64,000 bases of DNA from Flavobacterium sp. UMI-01 (GTDB taxonomy: Bacteria > Bacteroidota > Bacteroidia > Flavobacteriales > Flavobacteriaceae): contig NZ_BPLU01000038.1 in NCBI RefSeq assembly GCF_019656315.1, forward strand, positions 248,001 through 312,000, in the 5' to 3' direction. The stretch's first letter is position 1, and the number at the start of each line of letters is the position of its first letter. The notes under the pieces were generated by a model. It saw nothing but the letters and a program-made list of their open reading frames with translations. It was not told the origin of the DNA and did not search any database. Below, piece after piece: positions 35,865 through 44,601 of the stretch. Position numbers and translations under genes: made by a program.

Positions 35865-35899
35865 AGAAACCCACTTTGAGGCATTCAAAATGGGTTTCT
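35865..35899 (-). terminator. Terminator of the P450 operon
   Basis: AGAAACCCA (35865-35873) pairs with TGGGTTTCT (35891-35899), with extra pairing inside. On the minus strand the stem is followed by a run of T, 20 bp after the reductase stop at 35919. Confidence 0.85.
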
Positions 35900-35918
35900 G
35901 CTGTGTTTTATTTCTTGC

Positions 35919-37169
35919 TTAGACTAGAATATTTTCCAGTTTTAGCGGAAGAGAAGTGTCTTTTAATTTTTTTTTATCGATAAGTTTACAGTCTTTGAGA
36001 GCCTTTGTACCCATGACATAGGCCTTGGCATTATTGACCGCATTTACAGACAATAAGTGTTCGTCCTGAAAGTACCAAACCGAAAAGCTATTCGGGTTTT
36101 CTTCATTGCGGATTACAATTTGGTTATAGCCTTGTGACAAGCCCACCATTTGCAATTTGACATCGTATTGATCCGACCAAAACCAAGGAATGCTGTCGTA
36201 AACGGTTTGTTTGCCACAAATGGCTGCCGCTGCCACTTTGGACTGATCCACCGCATTTTGAACCGATTCTAGTCGGATGTATCGGTTGTAATGTGGGTTA
36301 AAATGATAGGTACAATCGCCTATAGCATAAACATTAGCCTGACTGGTTTGAGAGGTTTCATCGACTACAATACCGTTTTCTATCTTCAGTTGGGCTTTCT
36401 CGGCCAATTCTTTATTGACAAAAATCCCTACTCCCACTATAATCATATCTGCAACATAGCGAGAACCATCGGCACAAATAACCGAATTGCTCTCACCGTT
36501 ATTTTCGATTGCCGTTACATTTTTGTTCGTCAAAACTTCAACCCCATGACTATGGTGCAAATCATGAAAAAAAGTGGACATTTCAGGTGCAGTAACCCGA
36601 GCCAGAATACGTGTTTCTCGTTCTAAAACCACGACATCAGCCCCCAACTTTTTAAGAGAAGCAGCCGTTTCAAGTCCGATATAACCGCCACCGATAACGA
36701 CAACTCTTTTTTGCGTTTGGTTTTGCATAAAATGGCGAATATCCGTAACATTTTGAGCCGTACGCAATGGAAAAACATTCGTAGCGGTATCTAATCCCGG
36801 AATGGCAGGAATGATAGGACGAGCACCCGTAGCAAGAACCAATTTGTCATAGGCTTGTGTACTACCATCGGCCAAAGTGATGGTTTGATTTTCAGGATTT
36901 ATGGCACTTACCCAAACGCCAAGACAAAGGCGAATATTCTCCTTTTCATAACTTTCTACAGACTTGAGTAGGTTTTTATCGATTCCGTCATCACTAGTCA
37001 AATAGGCTTTAGACAAAGGCGGTTTGTGGTACGGCATCACAGGGTCGGCATCAAAAAGGATGATTTGCCCTTCCCAACCTTCGCGACGCAAAGCCGTAGC
37101 ACAGTTGACTCCCGCATGACTGGCGCCAATAATTACACAAACGCTATCAATAGGTTCTTTTGCTATCAT
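35919..37169 (-). CDS. NAD(P)H:ferredoxin reductase (FAD) of the P450 system
   Basis: Cytoplasmic flavoprotein of 416 residues, the size of putidaredoxin-reductase-type enzymes. The FAD site is VIIGASHAGVNCA (13-25), the NAD(P)H site VVVIGGGYIGLETAASL near residue 150, and the second FAD motif VYAIGDCTYHF near 285. It passes electrons from NAD(P)H to the [2Fe-2S] ferredoxin encoded 6 bp upstream, which then reduces the P450. The trio P450-ferredoxin-reductase is established in marine Bacteroidetes for demethylation of 6-O-methyl-D-galactose from porphyran. Last gene of the operon. Confidence 0.93.
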   Translation of the reverse strand: MIAKEPIDSVCVIIGASHAGVNCATALRREGWEGQIILFDADPVMPYHKPPLSKAYLTSDDGIDKNLLKSVESYEKENIRLCLGVWVSAINPENQTITLADGSTQAYDKLVLATGARPIIPAIPGLDTATNVFPLRTAQNVTDIRHFMQNQTQKRVVVIGGGYIGLETAASLKKLGADVVVLERETRILARVTAPEMSTFFHDLHHSHGVEVLTNKNVTAIENNGESNSVICADGSRYVADMIIVGVGIFVNKELAEKAQLKIENGIVVDETSQTSQANVYAIGDCTYHFNPHYNRYIRLESVQNAVDQSKVAAAAICGKQTVYDSIPWFWSDQYDVKLQMVGLSQGYNQIVIRNEENPNSFSVWYFQDEHLLSVNAVNNAKAYVMGTKALKDCKLIDKKKLKDTSLPLKLENILV

Positions 37170-37175
37170 ACTCTA

Positions 37176-37484
37176 CTATTTAGCCACTTGCAATACCAAT
37201 CCATCCAGTGCTTCAGAGATTTCAAGCTGGCAACACAAACGACTGAATTCGGTTGCATTATCTGCCAATTCTAACATATCTGTCTCGATTTCGCTGGCTT
37301 CACCCGTTTTAGAAAGATGCTCTGGCAACACATGCACATGGCAAGTAGCACAAGAACACACACCACCACAATCGCCATCAATTCCTTTGACACCGTTATC
37401 AAAGGCTAAATTCATCACAGATCCCGAAGTTGCTTCTAAAGTGATGCTTTCGTTATCGCTCGTTATAAAAGTTATTTTTGCCAT
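37176..37484 (-). CDS. [2Fe-2S] ferredoxin, adrenodoxin/putidaredoxin type
   Basis: A 102-residue electron carrier. The four cluster ligands follow the adrenodoxin spacing C-x5-C-x2-C-x36-C: C39, C45, C48 and C85 (CGGVCSCATCHVHV and RLCCQLEI). It links the FAD reductase at 35919 with the cytochrome P450 at 37498. Spacing of 13 bp after the P450 and 6 bp before the reductase indicates one transcript. Confidence 0.95.
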   Translation of the reverse strand: MAKITFITSDNESITLEATSGSVMNLAFDNGVKGIDGDCGGVCSCATCHVHVLPEHLSKTGEASEIETDMLELADNATEFSRLCCQLEISEALDGLVLQVAK

Positions 37485-37497
37485 TTCTATTTCTTTT

Positions 37498-38649
37498 TTA
37501 GTTAAACTTTAGTTGTAAACTGTGGAAACCTACTTTACGTTTGAATTCCCCTAACTCTTCTATATTTTCTTCCGCACTAAGTATTTGCATGCTTTGTACT
37601 TTTTCGGTCAAAACCTCTACTAAAACTTTCATAATCGTACGGGCATGGGTGGCGCCTAAACAATTATGGGTTCCAAATCCAAAACTCAAATGTGGATTCA
37701 TTTTGCGGTCTAATACAACTTCATTAGGATTTTCGAAAACATTCGCATCTCTATTGGCTGAAGCCCAACACAAACCTGCACGAGTATCCGCCTTGATGGC
37801 GTGTTCACAAACAGCGGTATCCGTTGTGACCACTCTTCCCATTTGGGTTAAAGGAGCAAAATAACGAATTAGTTCTTCAATAGCGCGGTTTCTAATTTCA
37901 GGTTCAACACGCAATCGGTCTAACGATTGGGGATGCTCAGCAAAATAAGCAATGGAGTTGGATACTGCATTAATAACCGTATCGCGTCCGCCCGCAAAAG
38001 TCAAAATCATCACTCCTTTTACCTCTTCTTTGGTTAACTTTTTGCCGTCAACCTCAGCATTTAATAGTACAGAATACAGGTCTTCGCCTGGATTTGCTAT
38101 CGCTTTGTCAATTTGGGCATCGATATAATCGTATAAAATAGCAGCTTTGTCTCCATCTAAAGCTTCGCCTTCGGAGCGAAAAACATGTGTTCCCCATGAA
38201 ATCCATAAATCAGACTCTTCGTAAGGGATGTTTAACAATAAAGTCAACGCTCTTGATTGTAATTTTAAAGAAAACTCACTAATCACCTCAACCGAATCTT
38301 TTGCCAATACCTCATCCACCAAAGCACTGATTTGCGCTTTTAATTGGGCTTGGTATTCTTCTCCCAGAGGTCTTTTGAACCAAGCATCTAGCAAGTCTCT
38401 ATAGTCTTTATGTTGCGGAGGATCCACTTCAAAAGGAATTTGACGTGTCGTTCTAATATTTACTTCAGACGGAATCACAATACGACCAGGAACCGACCCT
38501 GATTGAAAGGTTTTCCAATCATGCGCTGCTTTACGTACGTCCTTATGGCGCAACAACATGGTCACGGGATCATTTTGATCGTCCATTTCGCCAAAACCTT
38601 TGGTGATTCTCGCTTCTTCAAACGGGTCGTTAAATTCACTTTTTTTCAT
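37498..38649 (-). CDS. Cytochrome P450, probable 6-O-methyl-D-galactose demethylase
   Basis: Soluble bacterial P450 of 383 residues without a membrane anchor. The heme ligand is C330 in FGFGTHNCLG. The oxygen-activating I-helix is AGGRDT (219-224) and the ExxR pair is E259/R262 in EELIRY. With its ferredoxin and reductase it forms a class I system. P450s in this arrangement next to GH16 and GH2 galactanases demethylate 6-O-methyl-D-galactose, releasing formaldehyde; that activity is known for Zobellia and Formosa enzymes. Here it is inferred from context: AraC regulator and a GH16/GH2/class III ADH operon nearby. First gene of its operon. Confidence 0.85.
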   Translation of the reverse strand: MKKSEFNDPFEEARITKGFGEMDDQNDPVTMLLRHKDVRKAAHDWKTFQSGSVPGRIVIPSEVNIRTTRQIPFEVDPPQHKDYRDLLDAWFKRPLGEEYQAQLKAQISALVDEVLAKDSVEVISEFSLKLQSRALTLLLNIPYEESDLWISWGTHVFRSEGEALDGDKAAILYDYIDAQIDKAIANPGEDLYSVLLNAEVDGKKLTKEEVKGVMILTFAGGRDTVINAVSNSIAYFAEHPQSLDRLRVEPEIRNRAIEELIRYFAPLTQMGRVVTTDTAVCEHAIKADTRAGLCWASANRDANVFENPNEVVLDRKMNPHLSFGFGTHNCLGATHARTIMKVLVEVLTEKVQSMQILSAEENIEELGEFKRKVGFHSLQLKFN

Positions 38650-38760
38650 ATCAAAAAATGTTTAATTGCTAGTACTATGCAAAGATTGTTATAAAAGTGA
38701 AGATTTGACTATTGTTTTTTATCACATAAATAAACTATTCTGTAGATATAAATCTTATTT
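38650..38760 (-). promoter_or_regulatory. P450 promoter region with putative AraC site
   Basis: AAATAAACTATT at 38728-38739 lies 79-90 bp before the P450 start. The identical 12-mer occurs at 45802-45813, 82-93 bp before the alcohol dehydrogenase start. Closer to the gene, minus-strand AATCTTTG is a seven-of-eight match to TAnnTTTG. The araC gene starts 500 bp away in the opposite direction. Confidence 0.5.
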
Positions 38761-38810
38761 TTGTTTTTTAATGATGATATAGATACTAATTTCCATTGAA
38801 TTTAGTAGCA

Positions 38811-39108
38811 ACACAGATTAGAGAAATTTGAGAAATATTAATTCCTTTCAGGATTAAAAATCAAGAATAGAGAATGAAAAACACTTAAATGAACTTATTT
38901 TTTACTTAGGTGATAATTTTAAAAAAAACTTATATGACTTATATGTTTAAAAAATAAGGAACACGGATTTGAGAAATTTGAGAAATTAAAAAAAATCTTT
39001 TTTTCTTGAAAAATCAGTAATAGAGAATGAGAAAACTTAAATGAACTTATTTTTTACTTAGGTGATAATTAAAAAAGCTTAAATGACTTATATGTTTAAA
39101 AACAAAGA
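38811..39108. repeat. Two tandem copies of a 150-bp repeat
   Basis: Unit 1 (38811-38960) and unit 2 (38961 to about 39108) both start with ACAC-GATT-GAGAAATTTGAG and share ACTTAAATGAACTTATTTTT and TTACTTAGGTGATAATT, ending in ATGACTTATATGTTTAAAAA. They fill most of the gap between the P450 promoter and araC. No coding frame. They could be a local duplication or two copies of a dispersed repeat. Confidence 0.8.
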
Positions 39109-39149
39109 AACGTAAAATACCGTTTATTTATCAATGCAAATAACTTAAT

Positions 39150-39986
39150 ATGAAACCTATTCTTGAAGCCATTCATTTAGGGGAACAAAAAACGATTACT
39201 GTTTTTAATTATATCAAAGACAATTTTGATGCGCCTTGGCATTTTCATCCGCAACATGAATTGACTTTTATTGAATCCAGTTTTGGAACTAAGTTTATTG
39301 GGGATTATGTTGGTCCTTATGAGCCAGGTGAATTGGTTTTGGTACGATCCAACCTACCCCATTGTTGGAAAAACCAAGAACAAGAAGGCGTTCCCTCTCG
39401 CTCCATTGTGATTCAGTGGAACAAAGGTGTATTTGCAAAAGTTCCTGAACTCGAAGCATTATTTGAAATGCTTACCACTGCCTCCAAAGGAATTATTTTT
39501 GATACTGAAGAAATAAAACCCATCCTTCCTTCGATTCAAAACTTGTTAAATTTAGCTAGTGACGAACTCTATATTCATTTTTTGCATGTACTCGTTCGCT
39601 TATCAAAATGCCACTATAAAACCCTATCCGAATCAAGTTTTGTGGATGATATTCCATACGAACACAACAATCGCATTACCAAAGTACATGATTTTATTGA
39701 AAAAAACTTTAATCGAAAAGTCTATCTGAAAGAGGTCGCTGATTTAGTCAATATGTCGGAACAGTCTTTTTCTCGCTTTTTTAATAAAATGATGGGACGT
39801 TCTTTTTTTACTTTCCTAAATGAATACCGGATTAATATGGCCAGCCGTATGTTGTTGTATTCGGATAAATCGGTTTCTCAAATAGGCTATGATTGTGGGT
39901 TTGAATCGCCTCCTTTTTTCTTCAAAAAGTTTAATGAAATCTATCAAATCTCCCCTACCCGATATCGAAAGAAGCATCTTAAATAA
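39150..39986 (+). CDS. AraC-family transcriptional regulator
   Basis: A 278-residue regulator with an N-terminal cupin sensor domain (WHFHPQHELTFIE at about 30-42, EPGELVLVRSNLPHCW) and a C-terminal double helix-turn-helix (VYLKEVADLVNMSEQSFSRF, then SVSQIGYDCGFESPPFFFKK). AraC proteins of this layout bind a sugar and activate catabolic genes. It is divergent from the P450 operon and convergent with the ADH-GH16-GH2-esterase operon. A shared 12-mer upstream of both operons fits its binding site. It probably senses a porphyran- or agar-derived sugar. Confidence 0.92.
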   Translation: MKPILEAIHLGEQKTITVFNYIKDNFDAPWHFHPQHELTFIESSFGTKFIGDYVGPYEPGELVLVRSNLPHCWKNQEQEGVPSRSIVIQWNKGVFAKVPELEALFEMLTTASKGIIFDTEEIKPILPSIQNLLNLASDELYIHFLHVLVRLSKCHYKTLSESSFVDDIPYEHNNRITKVHDFIEKNFNRKVYLKEVADLVNMSEQSFSRFFNKMMGRSFFTFLNEYRINMASRMLLYSDKSVSQIGYDCGFESPPFFFKKFNEIYQISPTRYRKKHLK

Positions 39987-40140
39987 ACCTCTAGGGACTT
40001 TTGACCCATAAATTTGGTTGGCAGACTTAAAGTCTGCATATGAAAATATTATAATTAGCCACGGATTTGAAGAAAGTGGTTTTTGGACTTTAACGATAAT
40101 ATTGCTAACTTAGTAAAGCAATTAGAATATCTAATTTAGA

Positions 40141-40191
40141 AAAGCCACGAATTCACGAATTAAGAAATTTAATTCGTGAATTCGTGGCTTT
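40141..40191 (+). terminator. 21-bp perfect inverted repeat after the araC-type gene
   Basis: Arms at 40141-40161 and 40171-40191 are perfectly complementary (21 bp, 9-base loop), each with two ACGAATT units, followed by TTATTTATT. It can end the araC transcript. The same gap (39987-40370) has a CACGGATTTGAAG-type dispersed repeat before it, and GCCTGTCGGCAGACAGGC (40272-40289). Confidence 0.65.
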
Positions 40192-40338
40192 TATTTATTC
40201 AACTCAAAAAAAGAAGTTAGATAGATCTAAAAAAGATTAGCACAGATTAATTCTTTTAATCTTTTTAACTTGCCTGTCGGCAGACAGGCCTATGCTCCAA
40301 TCCGTAATCTAGTTTTAACTATTTTTGGAATCAATAAA

Positions 40339-40366
40339 AAAGCTGATTCCTAACCGAATCAGCTTT
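40339..40366 (-). terminator. Terminator of the ADH-GH16-GH2-esterase operon
   Basis: AAAGCTGATTC (40339-40349) pairs perfectly with GAATCAGCTTT (40356-40366); on the minus strand TTTTTATTGA follows. It lies 4 bp after the esterase stop codon. Confidence 0.88.
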
Positions 40367-40370
40367 AGTG

Positions 40371-41168
40371 TTATAATTGATTAAAGAACAGCAAACTATC
40401 TTTGATGTGTTCTTGCCAGTACGGCCATTCGTGTGCGCCTTCAAATTCTTGGTATTGATGTTTTATATTCGCATCTGTTAAACCGCTATGCAACTCCCGA
40501 TTGTATTCGATGAGTAAATCCTCTTTCCCGCAATCAAAACGCAAGGGTGGCAATTGCCCTTTATTTTTTATAATCAAACTTAAAACGTCCTCGTTAATTG
40601 GGTCGAATTGATTGTAATTACTTTCGTCTTCTTCTACAAACAAATGCATTTGATTTTTATTGGTAATCGAAGAATGCCCTGAAATACCTTGGTAACGCTC
40701 TGGGAATTTGGCTCCCAAACGCAAAGCACCATAACCGCCCATCGAAAGTCCCGAGATAAACAATTTGGATTTTTCACTGGTACAGTTGATGTTTTCTCTC
40801 ACCGCATCAATCACATCTTCGACAATCCATTTTTCATAATGAGCATTGTTGTGTGGCAAATAAGCAGAGCCGTCTCCCCATAATCCATCCGATGGCATTG
40901 CAATTACCATCGGTTTGATCAAGCCTTGTTGCATCATTTCCAAAGCTGTAAAATGTACTCCTGCTTTGTGTGCCCAAATCCAAGCACTTCCATACACTCC
41001 ATGCAAAAGCGTTACAATAGGCACATCTTGTGCTTCTGGAAAAGGCGGTACGAATACGCAAATATCCCCGCGTCCGTTCAAATTAGGCGTCTTCACGGTT
41101 ATGAATCTAAGGTTGTTACTCTCAAATTCTGGGTTGGATATTTCGGTTGTTCTAAATTTTGATGCCAT
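40371..41168 (-). CDS. Esterase-D-type alpha/beta hydrolase
   Basis: Cytoplasmic 265-residue hydrolase without signal peptide. The nucleophile is S142 in ISGLSMGGYGALRLG, the acid is probably the Asp in DCGKEDLLIEY and the base the His in GAHEWPYWQEH. LLHGVYGSAWIWAHKAG supplies the oxyanion loop. The esterase-D family includes S-formylglutathione hydrolase (FrmB) as well as acetyl and feruloyl esterases. Its place at the end of an operon that starts with a class III ADH makes a role in formaldehyde removal possible. A deacetylase of imported oligosaccharides is the main alternative. It begins 7 bp after the GH2 stop. Confidence 0.82.
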   Translation of the reverse strand: MASKFRTTEISNPEFESNNLRFITVKTPNLNGRGDICVFVPPFPEAQDVPIVTLLHGVYGSAWIWAHKAGVHFTALEMMQQGLIKPMVIAMPSDGLWGDGSAYLPHNNAHYEKWIVEDVIDAVRENINCTSEKSKLFISGLSMGGYGALRLGAKFPERYQGISGHSSITNKNQMHLFVEEDESNYNQFDPINEDVLSLIIKNKGQLPPLRFDCGKEDLLIEYNRELHSGLTDANIKHQYQEFEGAHEWPYWQEHIKDSLLFFNQL

Positions 41169-41175
41169 GTTTATA

Positions 41176-43677
41176 TTATTTTACCTCTAATACTGTATTC
41201 GTTTCCTTTAAATTTGATGCTGTAGTAGTGAGACTCACCTTCCCTTTTTGAGTGGATTGAACAAAAATAACCGCTTGTCCGTTCAAGAACTTCCTTTGAG
41301 GTTTCGATAAGTTTTGCATGTTGACAGGATCTCCATTACCAGCTGCCAAAAACGTTCCCGCTCCACTGACTTCAATACTCATATTTTCATTAAAATGCGG
41401 ACATAAATTTCCGTCTTTATCTACTACCGAAACGACATAAACTCCTACTTCACCGTTTTGAATGGTTTTGATTTCAGGTTCAATGCTAATATGATGCGGT
41501 GCGCCAGCAGTCACTCGCTTGGTTTCCGCTACTTTTTTGTTGTTTTTATCGTAGGCTACAATTTTAGCTTCGCCTGGCTCATAAACCACCTCATCCCAAA
41601 CAATAGCGTAGGCTTTGAATAACTCCCAATTTCCACCACCTGAAGCCTCTCGGGCAATATTATTTCCTTCGAAACTTAATTTAGATAAAGGTTGTTTGGT
41701 TTTCACCCCATAGCTTTTTCCGTTGACAAACAATTCTGCTTTCTCGTATGAAGTATAGCATACAACAGGAAATGATTTTACTTCGGCTTTGTTCCAAGTC
41801 CAATGTGGGAAAAAGTGAAGTACGTTTTTATCTTTCCTCCATTGAGATTGATACAAGTAGAATTTATCTTTTTCTAAACCTACAAAATCAACTGGTGCAA
41901 AATATGAACTACGGGATTTGGCATCATGATACGGTGAAGGCTCTCCTAAATAATCATAGCCCGTCCACACAAATTCGCCATAAACAGAAGTATTTTTCTC
42001 TTGAGCAGCAAATTCTTTGTACGCAGGGTAACCCCAAGGTACATTTGTAGTTTCATAATTATCAGGATGTCCGTCAGGATATACAATGGTATGAGCAGAA
42101 TCACCTCTTTTACCATGAATAGTATCAAAAACAACTGGAAATTTATAACTGTTACGCACACTTACCGCACCACCTGTTTCACTGGCATAAAATTTCAAAT
42201 TTGGATTTTGTTTGCGAATAGCACCATAAACACCCGGTTTATAATTAAAACCAGCCACATCTACCGTAGTTGCCATTCCGCTATCAATGGCATTTTTAGC
42301 CGAGTTGAATCCTGCGGTTGTAGCTCTTGTTGTATCTAATGATTTTACAATTCCGTTTAAGTAGGCTGTAATTTTATTGGGGTCGTACTTGTATTGTTCC
42401 ATGATTTCGTTCCCAATACTCCACATTATTATAGAAGGGTGATTTCTATCACGTAATATCATATCGGTCAAATCGGTTTTGGCCCATTTGTCAAAATGAA
42501 TTCCGTAACCATTGATTACTTTTCCTATTTGCCATTCGTCAAAAGCTTCATCAATTGCCAAAATCCCCATTTCGTCACACACATCCAAAGCCTCTGGCGC
42601 GGGTGGATTATGCGAAAACCGAATCGCATTCACTCCCATATCTTTCATTTTAGTCATTTGTCTCACAAACAACTCTCTGTGAAAAGCCGCTCCTACAGGT
42701 CCTAAATCGTGGTGCATGTTCACACCTTTGAAACGTATTTTTTTATCATTCAAATAAAAACCATCTACTTCATAACGAAGCGAACGAATTCCGAAGTTGG
42801 TTTCGTATTCGTCAATTTGTTGCTTTCCTTTGTAAAGTGTTGTTTTCAATTTGTATAAAATTGGCGTTTCAAGACTCCATAAATTTGGCTTAGCCAGTTC
42901 GAAGTTTTCCGAAAATTTGGTATTTGCATCAATTACAATCTCCTTATTTTTGGACGCTACTACTTTTCCTTTGGCATCAATAATTTCATTTTTCAGCGTA
43001 TAATTTCCTGTTCCTTCTAGTTCCAAATCCAGTTTTACAATCGCTCTTTTTTTAGAAATTTCAGGAGTGGTGACAAATGTTCCCCAAGTTTTGATATGAG
43101 TGGGATTCGTTTTAATTAACGAAACTTTGCGATACAAACCAGCCCCAGGGTACCAACGCGATTGGCTGTTGTAATTTTCTAATCGAACGGCAAGGGTGTT
43201 CGTTCCTTCTTTCAAATAAGGGGTGATATCAAAATAAAAAGAGATGTACCCAAAAGGTCTTTCCCCTACATACTGCCCGTTGACATAGACTCTGGCATTA
43301 CTCATAGCACCGTCAAACAATACTTGTACTTTGCCTTTTAAATCTGCCTTTTCAATCTGGTATTGGGTACGGTACCATCCCACACCTACATAAGGCAAAG
43401 CTCCACTTCGCCCCGCCCTGTATTTGGGTTTGGACTCTCCATCTTGAATCACCATGGTAAGTTGCAAATCGTTAGCAAAATCAAAATCTCCTTTAACAGC
43501 CCAATCATGAGGAACCGTAACTTTCTCCCAATCACTGTCATCAAAATTTTCCTGAAAAGATGCACCCGAATCATAATTGGTAAACTTCCATTGTTTCAGC
43601 AGTTCAACCTTTCTATTTTGAGCGAGGGTCAGGCTAATGACACCCATTAGGAATAAAGCGGATATTATTTTTTTCAT
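41176..43677 (-). CDS. GH2 beta-galactosidase
   Basis: Exported 833-residue GH2 enzyme, signal peptide at 1-19. Domains in order: sugar-binding jelly roll, Ig-like domain, TIM barrel, then two C-terminal beta domains. The acid/base is E424 in NHPSIIMWSIGNE and the nucleophile E500 in FYASETGGAV. The barrel motifs RFKGVNMHHDLGPVG and RFSHNPPAP are typical of beta-galactosidases. Next to a GH16 endo-galactanase and a P450 demethylase, it probably removes terminal galactose or 6-O-methyl-galactose from porphyran or agar oligosaccharides. Similar across its whole length to the GH2 at 49968. It lies 30 bp after the GH16. Confidence 0.92.
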   Translation of the reverse strand: MKKIISALFLMGVISLTLAQNRKVELLKQWKFTNYDSGASFQENFDDSDWEKVTVPHDWAVKGDFDFANDLQLTMVIQDGESKPKYRAGRSGALPYVGVGWYRTQYQIEKADLKGKVQVLFDGAMSNARVYVNGQYVGERPFGYISFYFDITPYLKEGTNTLAVRLENYNSQSRWYPGAGLYRKVSLIKTNPTHIKTWGTFVTTPEISKKRAIVKLDLELEGTGNYTLKNEIIDAKGKVVASKNKEIVIDANTKFSENFELAKPNLWSLETPILYKLKTTLYKGKQQIDEYETNFGIRSLRYEVDGFYLNDKKIRFKGVNMHHDLGPVGAAFHRELFVRQMTKMKDMGVNAIRFSHNPPAPEALDVCDEMGILAIDEAFDEWQIGKVINGYGIHFDKWAKTDLTDMILRDRNHPSIIMWSIGNEIMEQYKYDPNKITAYLNGIVKSLDTTRATTAGFNSAKNAIDSGMATTVDVAGFNYKPGVYGAIRKQNPNLKFYASETGGAVSVRNSYKFPVVFDTIHGKRGDSAHTIVYPDGHPDNYETTNVPWGYPAYKEFAAQEKNTSVYGEFVWTGYDYLGEPSPYHDAKSRSSYFAPVDFVGLEKDKFYLYQSQWRKDKNVLHFFPHWTWNKAEVKSFPVVCYTSYEKAELFVNGKSYGVKTKQPLSKLSFEGNNIAREASGGGNWELFKAYAIVWDEVVYEPGEAKIVAYDKNNKKVAETKRVTAGAPHHISIEPEIKTIQNGEVGVYVVSVVDKDGNLCPHFNENMSIEVSGAGTFLAAGNGDPVNMQNLSKPQRKFLNGQAVIFVQSTQKGKVSLTTTASNLKETNTVLEVK

Positions 43678-43707
43678 GTTTTTATACTATTTTATAAGGG
43701 TCAAGGT

Positions 43708-44577
43708 TTAGTTTTTTGCTTCAACCAGTTTATACGTTCGGATGTAATCAATCAATGCGGTTCGGTCTTCCTTAGTTGCACTCGTTAGCTTACTTCCTTC
43801 TTTAGGAATGGGATTCCAATCGTAACTTTCGATAGAAAAATGTAAAAATAATTCTTGATCAAAATCAACAGGTGGTTTTAGCGTGTACACATATTTGCCA
43901 TCAAGGTAAAACAACAATTCGGTCGGGCTTTTCCACCAACAACCATAAGTATGAAATTCATCCGAATTTTTAGTTTCAGGATACATCATCGTTTGGCTTC
44001 TGACTGCTTTGTTGCATGGTGTTTCTCTATGAATGGTATTAGAATGCATTATTTTATCCCATTTTTTGCCCCATTCTTCAGCCAATGGCGAAACGACTCC
44101 TATGGATTCGGTGATATCAATTTCGTGTTTTTTACCGCAATTGTTTTTTGACATTAACCAAAAACCACCACCCATTTCGGTTTTACTCATTTTGAATCGG
44201 GATTCAAAATAATTCCCGTACGATATCGACTGACTAGCGCGAATAATCCCGCCATAATATTCATAAGTAGCGGGTTGGGCGTATTTATTACTGACAAATG
44301 GACTGTCTAATTTCCCTACTTCGATGTTCATAAAACCGTTAGCAACCGTCACAGACGATGCTTTAAAAAGTGCTGGCGGCCTTCCAATCCACCCAAAATC
44401 AGGATGTCCTTCAGGCTCAGCTATCCACTTTTTTGTGTCTAATAATTTCCCGTCAAATTCATCCGAAAGATGATTTATTTTTACCCACTTTTTTCCTGCA
44501 GGCGCTTCAATTTGTGCCCATGAGGGTGTTGAAATTAGGATACCAAAGAATAACGCAAAACAGATTTTATGTATCAT
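43708..44577 (-). CDS. GH16 beta-porphyranase/agarase-like endo-galactanase
   Basis: Exported GH16 enzyme of 289 residues, the size of a single catalytic domain, signal peptide at 1-21 (SWA-Q). KWVKINHLSDEFDG (30-43), GWIGRPPALFKASSV and GGGFWLMSK resemble the beta-porphyranase/agarase group. The catalytic motif HEIDITESIG gives nucleophile E152, D154 and acid/base E157. It should cut the red-algal galactan backbone. The linked P450, GH2 and ADH favour a methylated porphyran. It lies 24 bp after the ADH stop in the same operon. Confidence 0.9.
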   Translation of the reverse strand: MIHKICFALFFGILISTPSWAQIEAPAGKKWVKINHLSDEFDGKLLDTKKWIAEPEGHPDFGWIGRPPALFKASSVTVANGFMNIEVGKLDSPFVSNKYAQPATYEYYGGIIRASQSISYGNYFESRFKMSKTEMGGGFWLMSKNNCGKKHEIDITESIGVVSPLAEEWGKKWDKIMHSNTIHRETPCNKAVRSQTMMYPETKNSDEFHTYGCWWKSPTELLFYLDGKYVYTLKPPVDFDQELFLHFSIESYDWNPIPKEGSKLTSATKEDRTALIDYIRTYKLVEAKN

Positions 44578-44601
44578 TTTTATAACTTATTAGTGTACCA
44601 A

